Assembly (NCBI GenBank): GCA_002633005.1 | Contig: NMRA01000072.1 | Location: forward strand, 78,335-142,334 | Direction: 5' to 3' | Length of the DNA stretch: 64,000 nucleotides | Source of the DNA: Phoronis australis | Lineage: Eukaryota > Phoronida > Phoronidae | Shown here: piece after piece, positions 1 to 13,100 of the stretch | How positions within the stretch are numbered: the first letter of the stretch is position 1 | How the letters are laid out: each line of letters opens with the position of its first letter | The notes under the pieces: model-generated | Database searches by the model: none | Told to the model about the DNA's origin: nothing | Seen by the model: the letters and a program-made list of their open reading frames with translations, nothing else | Program-made: the position numbers and the translations under genes

Positions 1-89
1 TCATTTGCAACAATTAGAATTATTTCCACTTTTACTCACGTAATTGTGCTATTTTGACGCCACGCCTGCATGGTTTAGAGGTTTTCAAC

Positions 90-1257
90 ATGTCTCAAAG
101 AAGGTAAGCAAAAGTTTTATTCATATGAAATTTTCAGTTTATTGCAATTCACTTAGCAGAATAATGTGTCTAGAGTTCATAGAAAGCTTTAATTATTTGT
201 TTTCACAAATTTTGTAAAAACTAAATGCCCTTTGAAAACGTCCAACAAAACGGACGCTGGGCACAAATGGTTGATCATGGTAATATCATTATTCTCATTT
301 TATTTGGCAGGAATCTTACTGTAAATGATGCTGTTGCAATGCTGGAAGATGATGGAGCATTTCAACGGGCTGACATTTTTATGAGCTCACCTTCAGATGG
401 TGGTATAACAGATGAGGACAGTGGAGATGTAGGCAATGACCATCGCATCTGTTGGCCCGAACCAGAGGCGATGCAGCTCGTATAGGCGCTCTGTACGCCG
501 GAAGCTTTTCGGCGAATTATGCCTCGCACCGACTAAACCATCACAGTCACGTTGTTATAAATACCTTTTGCGCATAGAGGAACACCTCAGGAGGTTGTCG
601 ATGTGTTTAATTCCTTCCAACTCGACCAAATACTCCCGTTGACACCTCTTGGTATATATGACTACTCAAACGATGCCGCGAACAATCTATGTGTTGTTAG
701 GTGGAATGACAACAGCATTTTCAATATAGTGTCAAATCTTCACGGAGTTGACCCCTTACAAAGAGCAAAGAGATGGTCTCGCACAGAGAGCCAGCACATA
801 CGGATTGACCAACCCTTTGTGATTAAGTCACTACAATCAAACCATGGGTGGCGTCGAAAGAATGGATCAAAACATAGATAAGTACTGGGTCTCGATACGA
901 TCAAAGAAATGGTGGTGGCCGATTTTCGCCTATTGTCTAGATCTTTGTGTACAGCAAGCATGGCACCTCTACAGAGCAACCGAAAGTGGAAAGGAGCAGC
1001 ACAAAGATCTGCTGGAGGTTCGGAGTGAAATTGCTAATGTGTTGCTTATGAAGGGGAAACGAGTCACTCAGTATGTTCTTAAATCCGTGCCTTGCTCAAA
1101 GAAAGTATTGCCTGATGTCAGATTTGACAGACTGGACCACTTCATTAACGCAGAGGCGATGTGCAGTTTGTAAAATGAAGACAAAGCGTTTTTGCCTGTG
1201 AAATGCGATGTTAGTCTTCACGACAAATGCTTTATGGCATTTCATGTTGCACAATAA
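90..1257 (+). pseudogene. piggyBac transposase remnant, interrupted
   Basis: A decayed piggyBac-family DNA transposase. An ATG at 90 opens a short exon (MSQR) with a donor at 104 (GTAAGC); an acceptor at 309-310 resumes with NLTVNDAVAMLEDDG and an acidic stretch containing TDEDSGD, typical of the piggyBac N-terminus. A foldback element then replaces the middle of the gene, including most of the catalytic DDE core. Coding similarity resumes near 650 (GIYDYSNDA, VVRWNDN) and, after a frameshift near 843, gives GGVERMDQN, RSKKWWWPIFAY and a tail ending in the Cys-rich domain (CKMKTKRF, then after another shift KCDVSLHDKCF), stop at 1255-1257. The acidic residue after GGV is usually Asp in the family and is Glu here. 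At least three frame breaks; certainly inactive. Confidence 0.8.
436..647 (+). repeat. foldback family A, half copy inside piggyBac
   Basis: This segment matches, with scattered differences, the left arm of the full foldback element at 16788-17234 (shared core around GGAAGCTTTTCGGCGAATTA and a GTTGTTATAAATACCTTTTG-like stretch). It separates the N- and C-terminal parts of the piggyBac reading frame, so it inserted into, or recombined with, that gene. Boundaries are approximate. Confidence 0.7.
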
Positions 1258-1507
1258 AGATACTTGATACAACAATCTCATCAATTTTTGTCTTTTGTTT
1301 TACTTTCTACAATATCTTAGCATCCAAAAACAATCAATATCATACCACATCTTTCATTTTTACTGGTTTTAGTAGGCATTTCTGTTGGTGGTTTATAGAC
1401 CCCACATGTGCCCAGCGTCCCTTTTGTGGGACGAAAATAAAAACGTCAAAAAACGTAAAATAAAAACTTCTTTCCATTTTTCCTTATTCATTATGTTCAT
1501 TGTATGT

Positions 1508-3110
1508 CTAAAAGCACATAATATCTGAATAACCACTGAAAACGCGTAGTTGGGCATAAATGGGATAAATAAGTTTTTCAAAAATCTTTGAAAAGCAAGG
1601 AAGAAAAGAGATAGGTCTGTAATTATCTAAAAACAACGGGTCCCCTTTCTTTAATACAGGAATAACCTTGGCAATTTTCTTGTTGTCTGGAAAAATTTGG
1701 TTGGAAATGGACCGGCTAAACACAACACACAATTGTTCAATCAATAGATTACTTAGACATTTTATTATTTTCATAGATATGCCATCATGACCACAAGTCG
1801 GTTTAGCTGGAAAAGAATTAACCACTTTTCTAATATCAATTGGATAAACTGGTTCAAAGTCAAATCTGCATGCAGCAGCAGAGTCAAGATCTAAAAAAAG
1901 ACATATATGACATATTTGAAGAATAAGTAGGCAGGGAGTGTGAGGCAATATTACTAAAGTAATTATTGAAATGATTAACAATCTCACCCTCGTCACAAAC
2001 CATTTCATCATTTATCTTCAATGTAGTAGGATTATTTGATAAGACATTTCTATCCAAGTGTCTTTGGGAGAACCAACATGGACCCGAAACTGTTTGTGAT
2101 AGTAAATTCTCTTAGCACTTTTCACAACTTTTTAAAAAATAATGTTATAGGTTTTTAGGTTTGTTTTTAATGATACAAAATTATTAGCACCTTGAGGGGT
2201 TGACTTGAGTCGCTTATAAAGCTTGTCTCTAAATCTAAGAGAGTTTAAAATACCTTGAGATACCCAAACATTCTTTTTATCCTTATATTTATTGAATCTT
2301 ACTTTTCGTACTGTATTGAACTTATTTAAACAAGCAAGAACAGAGTCCTGAAATGAATTATATTGGGATCACCATTAAATTTGTATCCATTTGAGAAAGT
2401 ACATTGTATGACGAAAATTCATCATGCACCTTTTTCAAACAATCGTCATTCATGACATTTCTGTAATCAAATTTGGGGGCTCTCACCTTTTTTAATGTTC
2501 TCTTTAAGCAAAAGAAAATAGGTAAATAGATAGATGATCAGAGATATTAGAAAAATAGATTCCGGAAACTGAATCAATGTTAGAACAACTATTAAATTTG
2601 TAGAAAATGTTGTAAATAAGTGAAGCAGAAGCTCAGAGAAACGAGTGGTAAAAGTAATCGTTGGAGAAAAAACATTTAATGACGCAGTGTTGTAAAATTT
2701 TCCAAACTAGGGCCTCTCATTAACTTTTAGGAGATTGATATTAAAATCACCTGCGAACATGACATGAGAGTTCGTTTGCCCAAGTTTATTGATCAATGGA
2801 TTAAAATCATCTAGAAATGTCCATATGTTTAAATTGTCATTTTCTTTGGGGGGTTTAAATATATTGCCAACAATAACATTTTTCTTATGAATGATCCCAG
2901 CTAATGTCACAAATAGTGACTCAAAGACTGCAGAATCACTTTTAATTTTAGAGGCTTTATACTCCAATGAGTTGTGGATGTAAATAATAAGGCCATCATA
3001 ATATTTCTCACCCTGGGAAACACAAGAGTAATTATCAATTTGAAGAAAATAATCTACAGTTTCTCGCTGTAACAGTCGCGTTACTTTGCCGTTTTTTGAT
3101 CGTGACCTAC
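1508..3110 (-). mobile_element. LINE (non-LTR retrotransposon) endonuclease-RT relic
   Basis: Read on the minus strand, 3010 down to 2707 encodes part of an APE-type endonuclease (VGNIFKPPKENDN, then HVMFAGDFNINLL). From about 2330 to 2200 the linker reads WVSQGILNSLRFRDKLYK. From about 1860 to 1520 the RT begins with VVNSFPAKPTCGHDGISMKI, LKKGDPLFLDNYRPISFLP and FSKIFEKLI. Order and motifs fit a Jockey/CR1-like LINE. The catalytic YADD part is missing and frames are broken, so this is a 3'-truncated dead copy. Confidence 0.8.
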
Positions 3111-4379
3111 TAGACCTGGTCCGCCGCAGCCGGCGGCAACGTGAGCTTCACAATGGGCTCGCTGGTTCCCTGCGAGCCGCTAGGTGGTAGCCAGCACTGA
3201 CTATGTACGTAGAGAACCAGCGGGCACAATGGGCCGCATAGCAAGCGACACTCATCGAACGTCTGCGGTACTAAAATTTGTCAATCTCAAATCCGAAATG
3301 GCGAGCTGAGATTTTACCCAACCTGCCAATTGCGAGTTGGACGTTTTCTTAACGTCTGACGCTGCATTAAAATACACAAAACAACCTATGTCTCGAAAAA
3401 TTATCAGGTTATGGTGTATTTGGCTTATTTGCTTGCGACAATGAAAGATACAATGTACTGTAACTCTAACTGTTGAATTCGTTTCAATGAAAAAAAAAAT
3501 TCTTGATATTGGTAATAGATATTTGCTGCCTACGGCAAGGGAAGGGGTTTGTGTTTTTGTGTTTGTTTACGTGCATGTAAATATCTCTCGTTGGCGGATT
3601 TCAATGCTCACAACTTTCATCTTCTTCATGACTTCTAATGCCTAGTCTAGAATATACTGGTCTAAATGTACATTAGTTCGTAGTTTGTATTCGAGGCTTT
3701 CTGGTCAAAGGGTAGAGGTAGAGCAGATTATGAAGTGTATAGGCCCCTGTATGTTTACGTATTTATTGTAGTAACATAGATGCATGTAGAAAAACAACAC
3801 CTGAGGTCAGTTGCATAAAGTAAGAATTGTACTTCTGTTTTTTAAGTAAGGTTAACTTTCCACTTTAAAACGTATTTGGCCCCTGTTGCTGAAAACTTTA
3901 CAAAGATTTTATTATTTCCCATCAAGTCTTAATCCTGTATTATGCAACTTGGCCCAGAGCCTTTTTGTCTTATCACTGAAGTCATCTATGTACACAGACC
4001 TGTCAGCTCTCATGGGTTTGCCCTGTCTCACGTTTTTGACATGAAATCACGGTCTCATTTCATTGTGCTTTAATCTCATGTTTTTAATTCTTTAGAAAAA
4101 AATAATAAAATCCGACTTAAAAACCTTGGTTGCCTGTGAATTCTTTCCACAATTTGATCAGCGTAATGTCCAGGATGCAGGGATATTACACCTTTTAAAA
4201 AGTTTATTGGAAAATGTTTTTCTACATGTATGTATATGTAGAAGAGGACAAACAACCCTCGTCCTCTTTGCAGCGCGCATTGGATAGCCGCGTCGTGCGT
4301 ATTTAAACATAACAAACAAAGAATCACATTGGAAAATAAAAACAGTTATCTATATCTAGCACTCAGTTTTCAGTTAGAG
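3111..4379. other. no gene seen
   Basis: AT-rich sequence with a short GC-rich island around 3100-3250. I see no coding, RNA or element signature in either strand. Confidence 0.5.
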
Positions 4380-4930
4380 GAGTTAAATTGGTTAAAAATA
4401 ATCACTGAAAAACCAAAACTGCGCTTATAAAGATCTATTATGAACGACTATTGTGTAGAAGAGTATTTAAGCCTGCTGGTGTCTCAGAGGTACGCCAGAG
4501 CTCGATTTAGAGAAGTTATTCTACCATTGGAGGTTGAGGTGGGGCCATACTCCGGAATTCCTGTGAATGAACGGATTTATCGTTTTTGTCAAAAAGGAGT
4601 TGAAGATGAAGTACATTTCATCTTTGACTGTGAAAAATAAACTCAATTTTTATACGGAGTTCTGCCTTACCTCAAACATTCCAAAATAACTTGAAAGGTC
4701 CAGCAAAATTCGTCCAAGACGCTTTGCAGGCTAGAAGTAATTATTTGTTTGTAAACTAGTCTGAATCTGTCAGATTTACCTTGAGTGTGTGCATTATGTT
4801 ATATTATGGTTTAATTTTTATAAGGTGACAGAGTAAGCCCATTGAGGCTGGGTGTGTGATGAATTTCTGTATTTGATATTATCTGCTCACTGGCACCCTT
4901 ATGTCACACTAATAAGCAAATAAAAATAAA
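4380..4930 (+). mobile_element. LINE 3'-end fragment
   Basis: The 66-codon frame at 4440-4640 encodes the C-terminal tail found after the RT in several LINE families: a basic RYARARFREVILPLEVE segment, then RIYRFCQKGVEDEVHFIFDCE, which carries the Cys/His zinc-knuckle-like pattern C-x(n)-EDExHFxFxC. The sequence then runs into an untranslated tail ending in AT-rich repeats near 4920-4935. It is a 5'-truncated insertion, probably from a different LINE family than the one at 1508-3110. Confidence 0.6.
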
Positions 4931-7900
4931 TATATTGATCACCCATTTGTCAAAATCTCTTATCTGGGGGTTCCGAACACAAGCATGAATGAAATACAAT
5001 TGTCATATCGCCATGATTCCCTCTTTGTCGTGTTTTGGCGGAAACAAAAGAACTATCAAGCAACATGAGATTGTTTCTAAAAATTTGTTAGACCAGCGGT
5101 CTGAATACGGAGTCAGACTGTTTTTCGCTATCCTTCCAATGAGCAATGGAGGAACTCACTTGTTTAAGTAGCATCCACTCACAGAGTTACCAACGTTCAA
5201 GGTTGTTTAAAATCTGCAAACTCATTAAACGAATGGTGTAAAGGGTAATAGGAGGTGGGCCAGAATTCATTTGTAGGGCTTCTAGAAAATGTTTTTTTAT
5301 GAGTACAATTTTATTTTGGTGTTTTTTAATTCATTTACTAGAGTGTTCTTGAAATCTTAAAACTTCCCAGATATAAAGGTGCACATTTTTAGAAATTTGA
5401 GTTTGAAGTTGCATAATAACCACCATAGAGTTTAGAGAACTTATATTTGTAAAAACAACAGTTTTTGCTATCTATTTTTGTAAAACAAGTAATACTGTCC
5501 CATCGATGTCATTGTATTGAAAAATAATACACTCACATTACATGTTTTACTATTGTAGACTAATTGTAAACAGTGAAATTTAAAAAATGTGCAGTGACAC
5601 CTAGTGGCAGAAATGCAAACTAAGTCTGAATGTTACTAGGAGGTTATTCTGACATTGTCTGGCAACAAAAATAACACAAAACACTTGAGACTGGGCAAAA
5701 TTTGTGCTTCAGTGACTGAACCATTGACTAATGGTATAAAATATAGCTTGTTTGCATAATAAACCAGAAATACGTTATAGTACAAAAACAATATAGTTGA
5801 ATGATCTCCGTGAATGTGCACACAGACTGTATGAAAATAATAGATTATTCTGACACCGTTTAGCAAGCAGTATGAGACAAAATACATGACACTGTTCAAA
5901 GTATGTAATGTCTATGACTTAATCAACAAATAAAATTCACTTTTTAATACAAAAAACACAAAATGACGGGTTTGGAGGTCTATTTAGGGTTAACTTGTCA
6001 AAGAACTATCGTATAGAGCCAGTGTTGCTGATGTTACTACAGTTGCCACAGCTCCATATTTCTGTACAGTTTGACCCAGCATTGCCGCACAAACTCAGTT
6101 TCCCAGCACAAATTTTCTTTTTGCATTTGCAGCGTTCATCATTTAGTACTGTCAATGGAGCTGTGGGCATTATAGCCATATATTTTAACTGGAAAGCGCC
6201 ACCGCCAAGGAGCCAACTACGGTCGATTAGAGAGGGTACAGCACTGCACACTGGTGATTAGCCCGCAGGCAATGAAGGGTCAAACACTAAGTCCTTGTTT
6301 GGAGGCGGGCAGGATTTGGGCAAACGTTTGATTCAAAATGTGTTACAATGGGCTGTGCTAATTAGAGTCAGCAAGTGAATTATTGAACACTATTCGTGTC
6401 TCTTAGTCGGGCACAAACTATAACAGTGAGTAGTTTCAANTGCAAACCAGTCGGTCATCCCCTTTACCATCAACAATCCCAGTAGCCTTTGCGCACCCTA
6501 ATTTCCGGACATGCGCAATCGTTAAATCGATTCGGTTGCAACTCCGCTATTACAGTATAATGAATACAGGTAAATAACGTATAATAGGTAATCTCTGGTA
6601 AGATGGGCAATAAAAAGCGCCGGCCACGTGGAAGTACGAGAGAATAACGAAAACTGGGAAAATTGAATGAGTTTTTGACGTACGACAATGTGGCCGGAAC
6701 ACGGTGAACTGAAAGAGAGGTTACAATAACAAAGAAAAACGCCCCTAAAGACACGTGACAATCATCAGCCTATAACAGCCAAGAGCTGACCGAACTCGAG
6801 GCACGTGATAACAGCAGACCACTGCGAAGGCTGGGAAAACGACGTGTAGTCCTACACAAAGGAATAATGGAATAGACCGAGATGAGGGGGAAAAGGAATA
6901 AGACGAGTCCACATAAAATTTTCAGACGGACTTGTCAGGAACTGATCCACCACCAGCCTAACAAATTTACATGCCGTCTGATCTGTCGCCTAAAATGTTG
7001 ATCGTCTAATAATGAGATTAGTTGATGCAACTGAAAATAAATCAGCTGATATACCAGTTCAGTGATTGAAACTGAATTTGTTTAAATCAGATGCTCATAC
7101 CAAAGTCAATCGAGTTACACTTAAGGTAATCAACGTTTGACGAACTGTGCAGTGGCTTCCACTGTCCCGGGCCTGAAATTACGACGGGGACGCTGGCCAC
7201 TTAGGCACTTTAATTTAATTACCATTGCAGCTACGTAAGTAATTTATTTTTACAAAAAATTGAGAAGAGGTTTCCCCCTATCCCAGGATTACGACAGGGG
7301 ATGACGGCCACTTGGACCTGTTGATTGCAACCATCTACTCCATTTAACCTTCTCAAAAATGTTTGATTTAAAGTGCTTAAAATCACACCAACAGTATAAC
7401 GCCATATGATTATCCCCTGGCGCAAGCAGTGTCGACGTGGCAACTGAACAAGGGAGTGTTCGAAAAACAGGATTGCAGGAGTTAAACTGGGAACAAATGA
7501 AAACATTAACGGCCTCCTCAGAGGCATCTCTCTACGCAGTACTTCTAAACTTATAGCAACACGGCTTATGGTTTAAACAGTGTGATGCATAATTTGCCAA
7601 AAAGCATCCGGCATATGGAGTACCTATGGTATGATCACCGTCTCTACTGGGTCAGCAGTATTGTCTAAGGCCTAGGCAGCCAAGGGGCTGAACAAGTTAA
7701 AAAAACAACTGGTGATAATACTGAAACACACATGGAAAACACCTAGATGTACCTTTCAAAAACACGTACCTGTTTTTCAAAGCTATAAAGTTGTTACTTC
7801 TTTCTCTTTCTTGAAATGTGGTCCATAATATACTTTTCTTGCTAACAAAAGATGCACTCATGTTTCAGAATGTTCCTATCTTGTTCAGGTTAATTGGGTG

Positions 7901-9171
7901 TTTCAGATTTTGGAAGTCTAATTGATTTTCTTGAGAAATTTTGGGTAACATCTGTATCACTTTCAGCGGCTTCAGCTTTATTACTACTGCTGGTGTCTTG
8001 AAACGTTGCTATGCCTTTCTATGTCCTTCCAATTTTTGGTCTGACACTTGATCTTGTACAGCCGCAGTATACTGTATAGGCCGATATGACCAAAGCAAAA
8101 CCGCTTTGTATTATAAAATATGATTTTCGATTTATATGTAGATCACTTACATGTACTGCACCGTTTTGAAATTGGTCTCAAAATGTGCGTTAGTCAAAAT
8201 AGGAGTGATTTATGGGTTTGGAAAGACCTAACAGTTCGTTAGTGCACGAGATCAGGTCCTACTAGTTTGCTTGTCACGGTGTGTCGTCTTATTCGCCGAC
8301 CATAGTCACGATTGAAACGAATTGCCAGGGTTTTTTTTCAAAGTGTTAGATCCCTTCTCATCTGAGTAAGAAAATAGTTGACCTAGTAAGAAAATTGTTG
8401 ACCAACTCTATAGCGATAAGTGGTAGTTTTTAAACGGAGCGCCTTTTTAAAGACATTCTTTCCGCTTCATTTTTGTAAAAACGTCATGAAACGGATCTTT
8501 ATGCAACCCATTTTCTCATATGACCCGGAATGTGTTACGACACGACTAGTTAATAACACCGACTACGTAATTTTTTGATATTACATGGGCGAATCACAAT
8601 GTGGTGCAAAGTAGAAATCCATGCGCTTTACATTTTATCGTCTACAAAACACAAAAACAATCAAACGCTCGCCAACCAAACACTGCCGGAATTCCGAGAA
8701 GGTGACAAGATTATGATTTCTGTCGCAACTGTACGTTCTCCCAGTTGGAAGGACATGCAAACAACTTTTTTAACGGACCCATCTTCGACGACGAATTCTA
8801 TATTCACGTTCATTTAAACGGAGACGAGCCCAATTCGAGAAACGCGGCGTGAGTAGCTGTGCTGTCTTAATGGTCAATTCAGTGCTCAAGCGGGGAAGCC
8901 TTGCTGACTGTTATTTATAAACACTTTTTAACTTTTAATATTACAATTTCAAAGACTATTTATTAGATTCTAACTTGAATGTTTGCTACGAAAGCTGAAT
9001 GAAACTTACAGTTGTTAAGCTTAAAATAAAACTATTAACAAAAAGTAATTGAATTACTTTACATTGCGCAAGCGTGTTTTTACAAAAGTTGCGTCGTGTT
9101 GTTGAAAGTTTTAAACACATCGAGTTTTTCAGCAAAAAAAGATCGTTTTTACGGTTCATATGAGAAAACAA
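4931..9171. other. intergenic, no gene supported
   Basis: No open frame here resembles a protein family I recognise, and none shows splice-linked partners. One N lies at 6440. A diverged foldback family A arm lies at about 7552-7668. Two short related segments near 7175-7210 and 7285-7320 (both containing ATTACGAC and GGCCACTT) look like remnants of one repeat. Confidence 0.5.
7552..7668 (-). repeat. foldback family A, diverged half copy
   Basis: Resembles the right arm of the 16788-17234 element: GGCATAATT-like, AAAAGCwTCCGGC and a CTATrG stretch occur in the same order and spacing, with many substitutions and small indels. Boundaries approximate. Confidence 0.5.
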
Positions 9172-9308
9172 ATCCTACACTCGTTTCAGATTGATGACAT
9201 GGGCAAAATCTCTTGGAAATTTCGTCAAAATCCCTCGGCAAGCATCAGGATTTTGACGAAATTTCCAAGAGGTTTTCCCCATGTCATAAACCGGAGACTC
9301 GCGTAGGA
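9172..9308. repeat. near-perfect foldback hairpin
   Basis: Two 40-nt arms at 9194-9233 and 9248-9287 pair with only two mismatches around a 14-nt loop. The pairing continues imperfectly outward (AATCCTAC at 9172 against GTAGGATT ending near 9311). It is probably a short foldback transposon, and if transcribed would give a long hairpin RNA. No coding content. Confidence 0.8.
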
Positions 9309-10146
9309 TTCTCTATTTATTTGAAACTTAAGCCCAAATAATGCTCTTTGAGCATGACGTCGAATCTTTTCAAAATAAATTGAAATTAATACAGATTTTT
9401 AGCTTAAGTTTCTAAGTTCCGAAACAAAAAAGCTGATACAACCTGTAGAAGTGCTTTGCATCTGGCTTAGTCCTAATCAGCCGCACTTTCTCTGCCCCCG
9501 TGGTCAAAAAAATTCGAAGTAATCTTCAGTTTTAACTCTCACGGATCTGGTGTACATTTTCCCCAACCGGACATATTTTTCTTTATACGGCTGATCGTCA
9601 AGCACACGATTTCAATTGCATGTTAACCTGCAATTCGGATGATTGCGCCGTGACACATAAAAAACAAGAAAAACGCCCAGGGATTAAATTATGCTGGACA
9701 TAATAACTTGAGTGAATAAACACTTAATTTCTGAAGTATAACATTTCAACTTGATCTGATTTATGTCATTTTACTTCTTGGTGAGTTGGTAAATTTAAAT
9801 AGACGTCAGCAAGATGTGTTTGCGCTAGAACTTCTGCAATCATCACTAGTGAGTCTTTTGTGCTGTATTATTTGAATATCACTGCAGCAGAGTATTTCTT
9901 CTTGTAACTAGCTTGTTGAATTAAATCAAGCATTGGCCCGGAATTCGAACAACTGTAAAAACACGTGTACAAAGGGCTGCGAATCGATTTGCATCAACAA
10001 TATCTAGATCAGATCGATGGCTTGGAAAAAGACTCGTGCCCGGTGAGTGATTTACCAATCACGTAGTGCAATATTGACTGTATGAGTATTGAGATATCCA
10101 GCTTCGTCAAAAACTCTTGAACAAGTGGGTTGATGGTACAGGCGCG

Positions 10147-10198
10147 ATGTATCTGACATGGGGAATACTTCTGGTCATTATTGTCGTTTCAGCAAAAG
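10147..10198 (+). CDS. gene 1 exon 1: start and signal peptide
   Basis: The ATG at 10147 begins [17 protein letters not shown], a classical hydrophobic signal peptide with small residues before the likely cleavage site. The donor at 10199 (GTAATG) leaves phase 1. The paralogue's first exon has the same length, 52 coding nt, which supports this start. Confidence 0.8.
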
Positions 10199-13100
10199 GT
10201 AATGTTCTTGACATAATTTTACATTGACCATTGCACTGTCACCACAGAATCGAGAAGTTTTATTGGTTTGTTTACCAAAGTTGTCAAGTAATTGTGATCG
10301 GAGAAAAATTCACATTTCTAATTCAGATCACGTGTATAAATCGCGATCGTTTACCTAACAATTAAGGCTTTAATTGAGAAGACGAAGTTTTGTTGTAGAC
10401 TTAATTTTCTTTTGATTGATAAATTGTCCATCACATGCTGAGCAAGGTAAAACACTCAATGAAAACATTTATCATAGCACATATTATTGTTTTCCACCCT
10501 GTATCAAGTAAGTAAAAATCCTGCCATAAATTCCCCTTCCGTCAAAACTTTAACTCTTATATTCAAACTACATACACTTATGATGTTTGTCCCAAACTCG
10601 TTCTTTACTACACTAAAGTTGAGTTCAGGGCTCTATTTTATGAAAGACACAGTTACTTCTGAAAATGAATCTTAGTTGAGCAAAACACGTCTCATTAAAG
10701 ATCAAAGTATTTTGGCACTCTTTAGTTTCTGCAGTAACTTCTCGTATTGCCGCGCAACACGCCTAGTCTCGCTGTTAAATTGGAAAAGGAGATGTCCAAA
10801 ACTCATAAAAACAACCAAAAGGAGACAACTTTTTAAAACGTTCACAGGCATATATTGTCTATACTTCGACCTTCCTTGGTCATCTAAGGAGTGACTAAAA
10901 TGCTAGGAAAGGCAACAGAGCCCACCAGGAACTTGAAGACACAGGTGAGAAAACAACACTAAAGTAACACAGTGGGTTGTCAACCAATACAGACATAAGA
11001 GTGTGAAACCCATTATAGAGAGGAGTCAAGCAAAACACACACAAGTGTGCTATTAAGAGTGCTGAAAATAGTTTGACGTTGAAATGGAAGGCAACCATTT
11101 TTCTTTAGTAGAAATACGGCTCGTTGATTATCCCAGACATAGGCTTCAGTTAATTGCGGCTCCCCGTAATTTTATTAATTAGTCGTGCACTATTCCGGGA
11201 GTGGCGACGGGGCACTGCCGGGAATAAACAGCGACAGCATGGCACCATTATTCAGGCGTTGTTTTGCAGGAACCTTCATCAATTCCGCGTACAAATCTCT
11301 TTCGTAATCCAAGGGCAGAAAATTCTTGCCACACTCTCGGTAAGTCTCCACTGCTTTGTACGTTGCGTGTACGATAACGCTGCGTTCTTCACACGAACGA
11401 GTCAAGTACGGCGGAGAGTGTCATCTTTCGGAAAGCGGTGTAATGGCGTACCCAAAGTGCGCGTGAGACGCACTCGACAGCTCACACAGTAAGACAATAT
11501 GAAAACAAAATGTCGGGATTTTCTTAACCCACTACACGTAACCGCCGGGCTCCGGAGTAACGCACAACTAATTAATATCATAACGGGAAGCCGTCATTAA
11601 CTGAAAAATATGTGTAGGATAATCAACGAACCGTATTTTTACTAAAAATGACATGAAAGAAGGTTGCCTTCTCCTTTAATGTGACTTGTTTGAAAAAAAA
11701 ACCTGTTACCACTTAAGTAAAAATGCAAAATCATTGAGAATATAAGTAAATAAATGTTAGCTATATTTCTATATTTTTTCTAGACTGTGAGATCATAATT
11801 ATTTGGATAAACGCGTTTTCAGTAACTGTACCGTGGAAGCGTAAGGCCAAATTTGAGGCTTTTTTAATGAAACAGACAGACAACAGCCAGGCTCAACATG
11901 TTGCCATGATGAAAATGTTTGTATGGCCACTGTCGTTTCGGGCTCGGCGAAAAAATACATGAAATTGGAAAGAGCCGAGATGAAATCAGACCCTGTTGCC
12001 AGTGTGTGTAAACGGTCAACAGCGTTGTAGAGTATTATCCACTATCTAAAATAGATTTCCAAAATCATTTTTCTAAATCTTTTCCCTAAAATGCAAACTT
12101 CAATCATAATTTCACTTACACATAAGAACATAAAACTATAATTAACTGAAATGAAAACCTCGCAAGCATTTGAAGTTCATTAATACTATATTTCAAATTG
12201 GGTGATTTTATAGAAATTATTCAATACACCATGTTACCGTGTAATTATTAACTGAGATAAACATGTTTGCGGTCATCTCATGTTATTTAAGTTTTGGTTA
12301 GCTTTGACTGAAAGTCTGTGCACGTGATGTTCCTATTTTACTGCACACATTGCAAGTTCTATTAAATGCAAGATAGCTAACTTATTTGCACGATTTTTAA
12401 AATTTCATAGTATCCCTGGGCCAATTTGACTACCTAGCCTACTGTTCGTTCTGACACAGGGGCGCATGCGCTATATTGGGTTCTTTTGGAGTCAGCTATC
12501 ATTCACGTGTCCTCAGCAGTTGTATATTAATTGCAAAGGATTTTCAGAGATAAGACCCGAATCAATTTGATTTTATTGAAAAAATGTAAACGGAGAATCA
12601 AGGGCTAAGACGATACAAACATTTCAAAAATAGCCAAAAATACAGAATTCAAAGTTATTGCACTCCCCGAATGCAATGTAATTCACACAAACAAAACCAA
12701 TAATCGATTCTGCCCTGAGTCTCAAAGGCATAGTTACTTCTGGGCAGAGTTCAGTAACGCTTGGACATCGCTAAAATCTAACCCAAATCACACGTTCTCA
12801 TTTAAAATACAAGGCAATATCTCACGAAATCTCGCGACGTCTTCCTTTTTAGCGAGGCCCTAGCGTTACTGAACTCTACCCTGGTCAGCACCCGACTCAT
12901 TTTGAAACCTGCGCATTACTACTTCAAAGAAAAAAAGAACGCCCACCTGCATCAATTTATTTCAAAACCTCACAATCATGTGCAATCGGGGTTTTAAATG
13001 CCGTGGCTACCTAGCCAATCACAACCACCTGATTGATCACTCTCGCCTAAACACAGCTTTTAACTGCTATCTCACATGCACAAGCGCTGCCAGACTACTC

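Noticed and set aside
6006-6251. Two overlapping frames on opposite strands
   Set aside because: No homology, no splice context; chance openness in AT-rich DNA.
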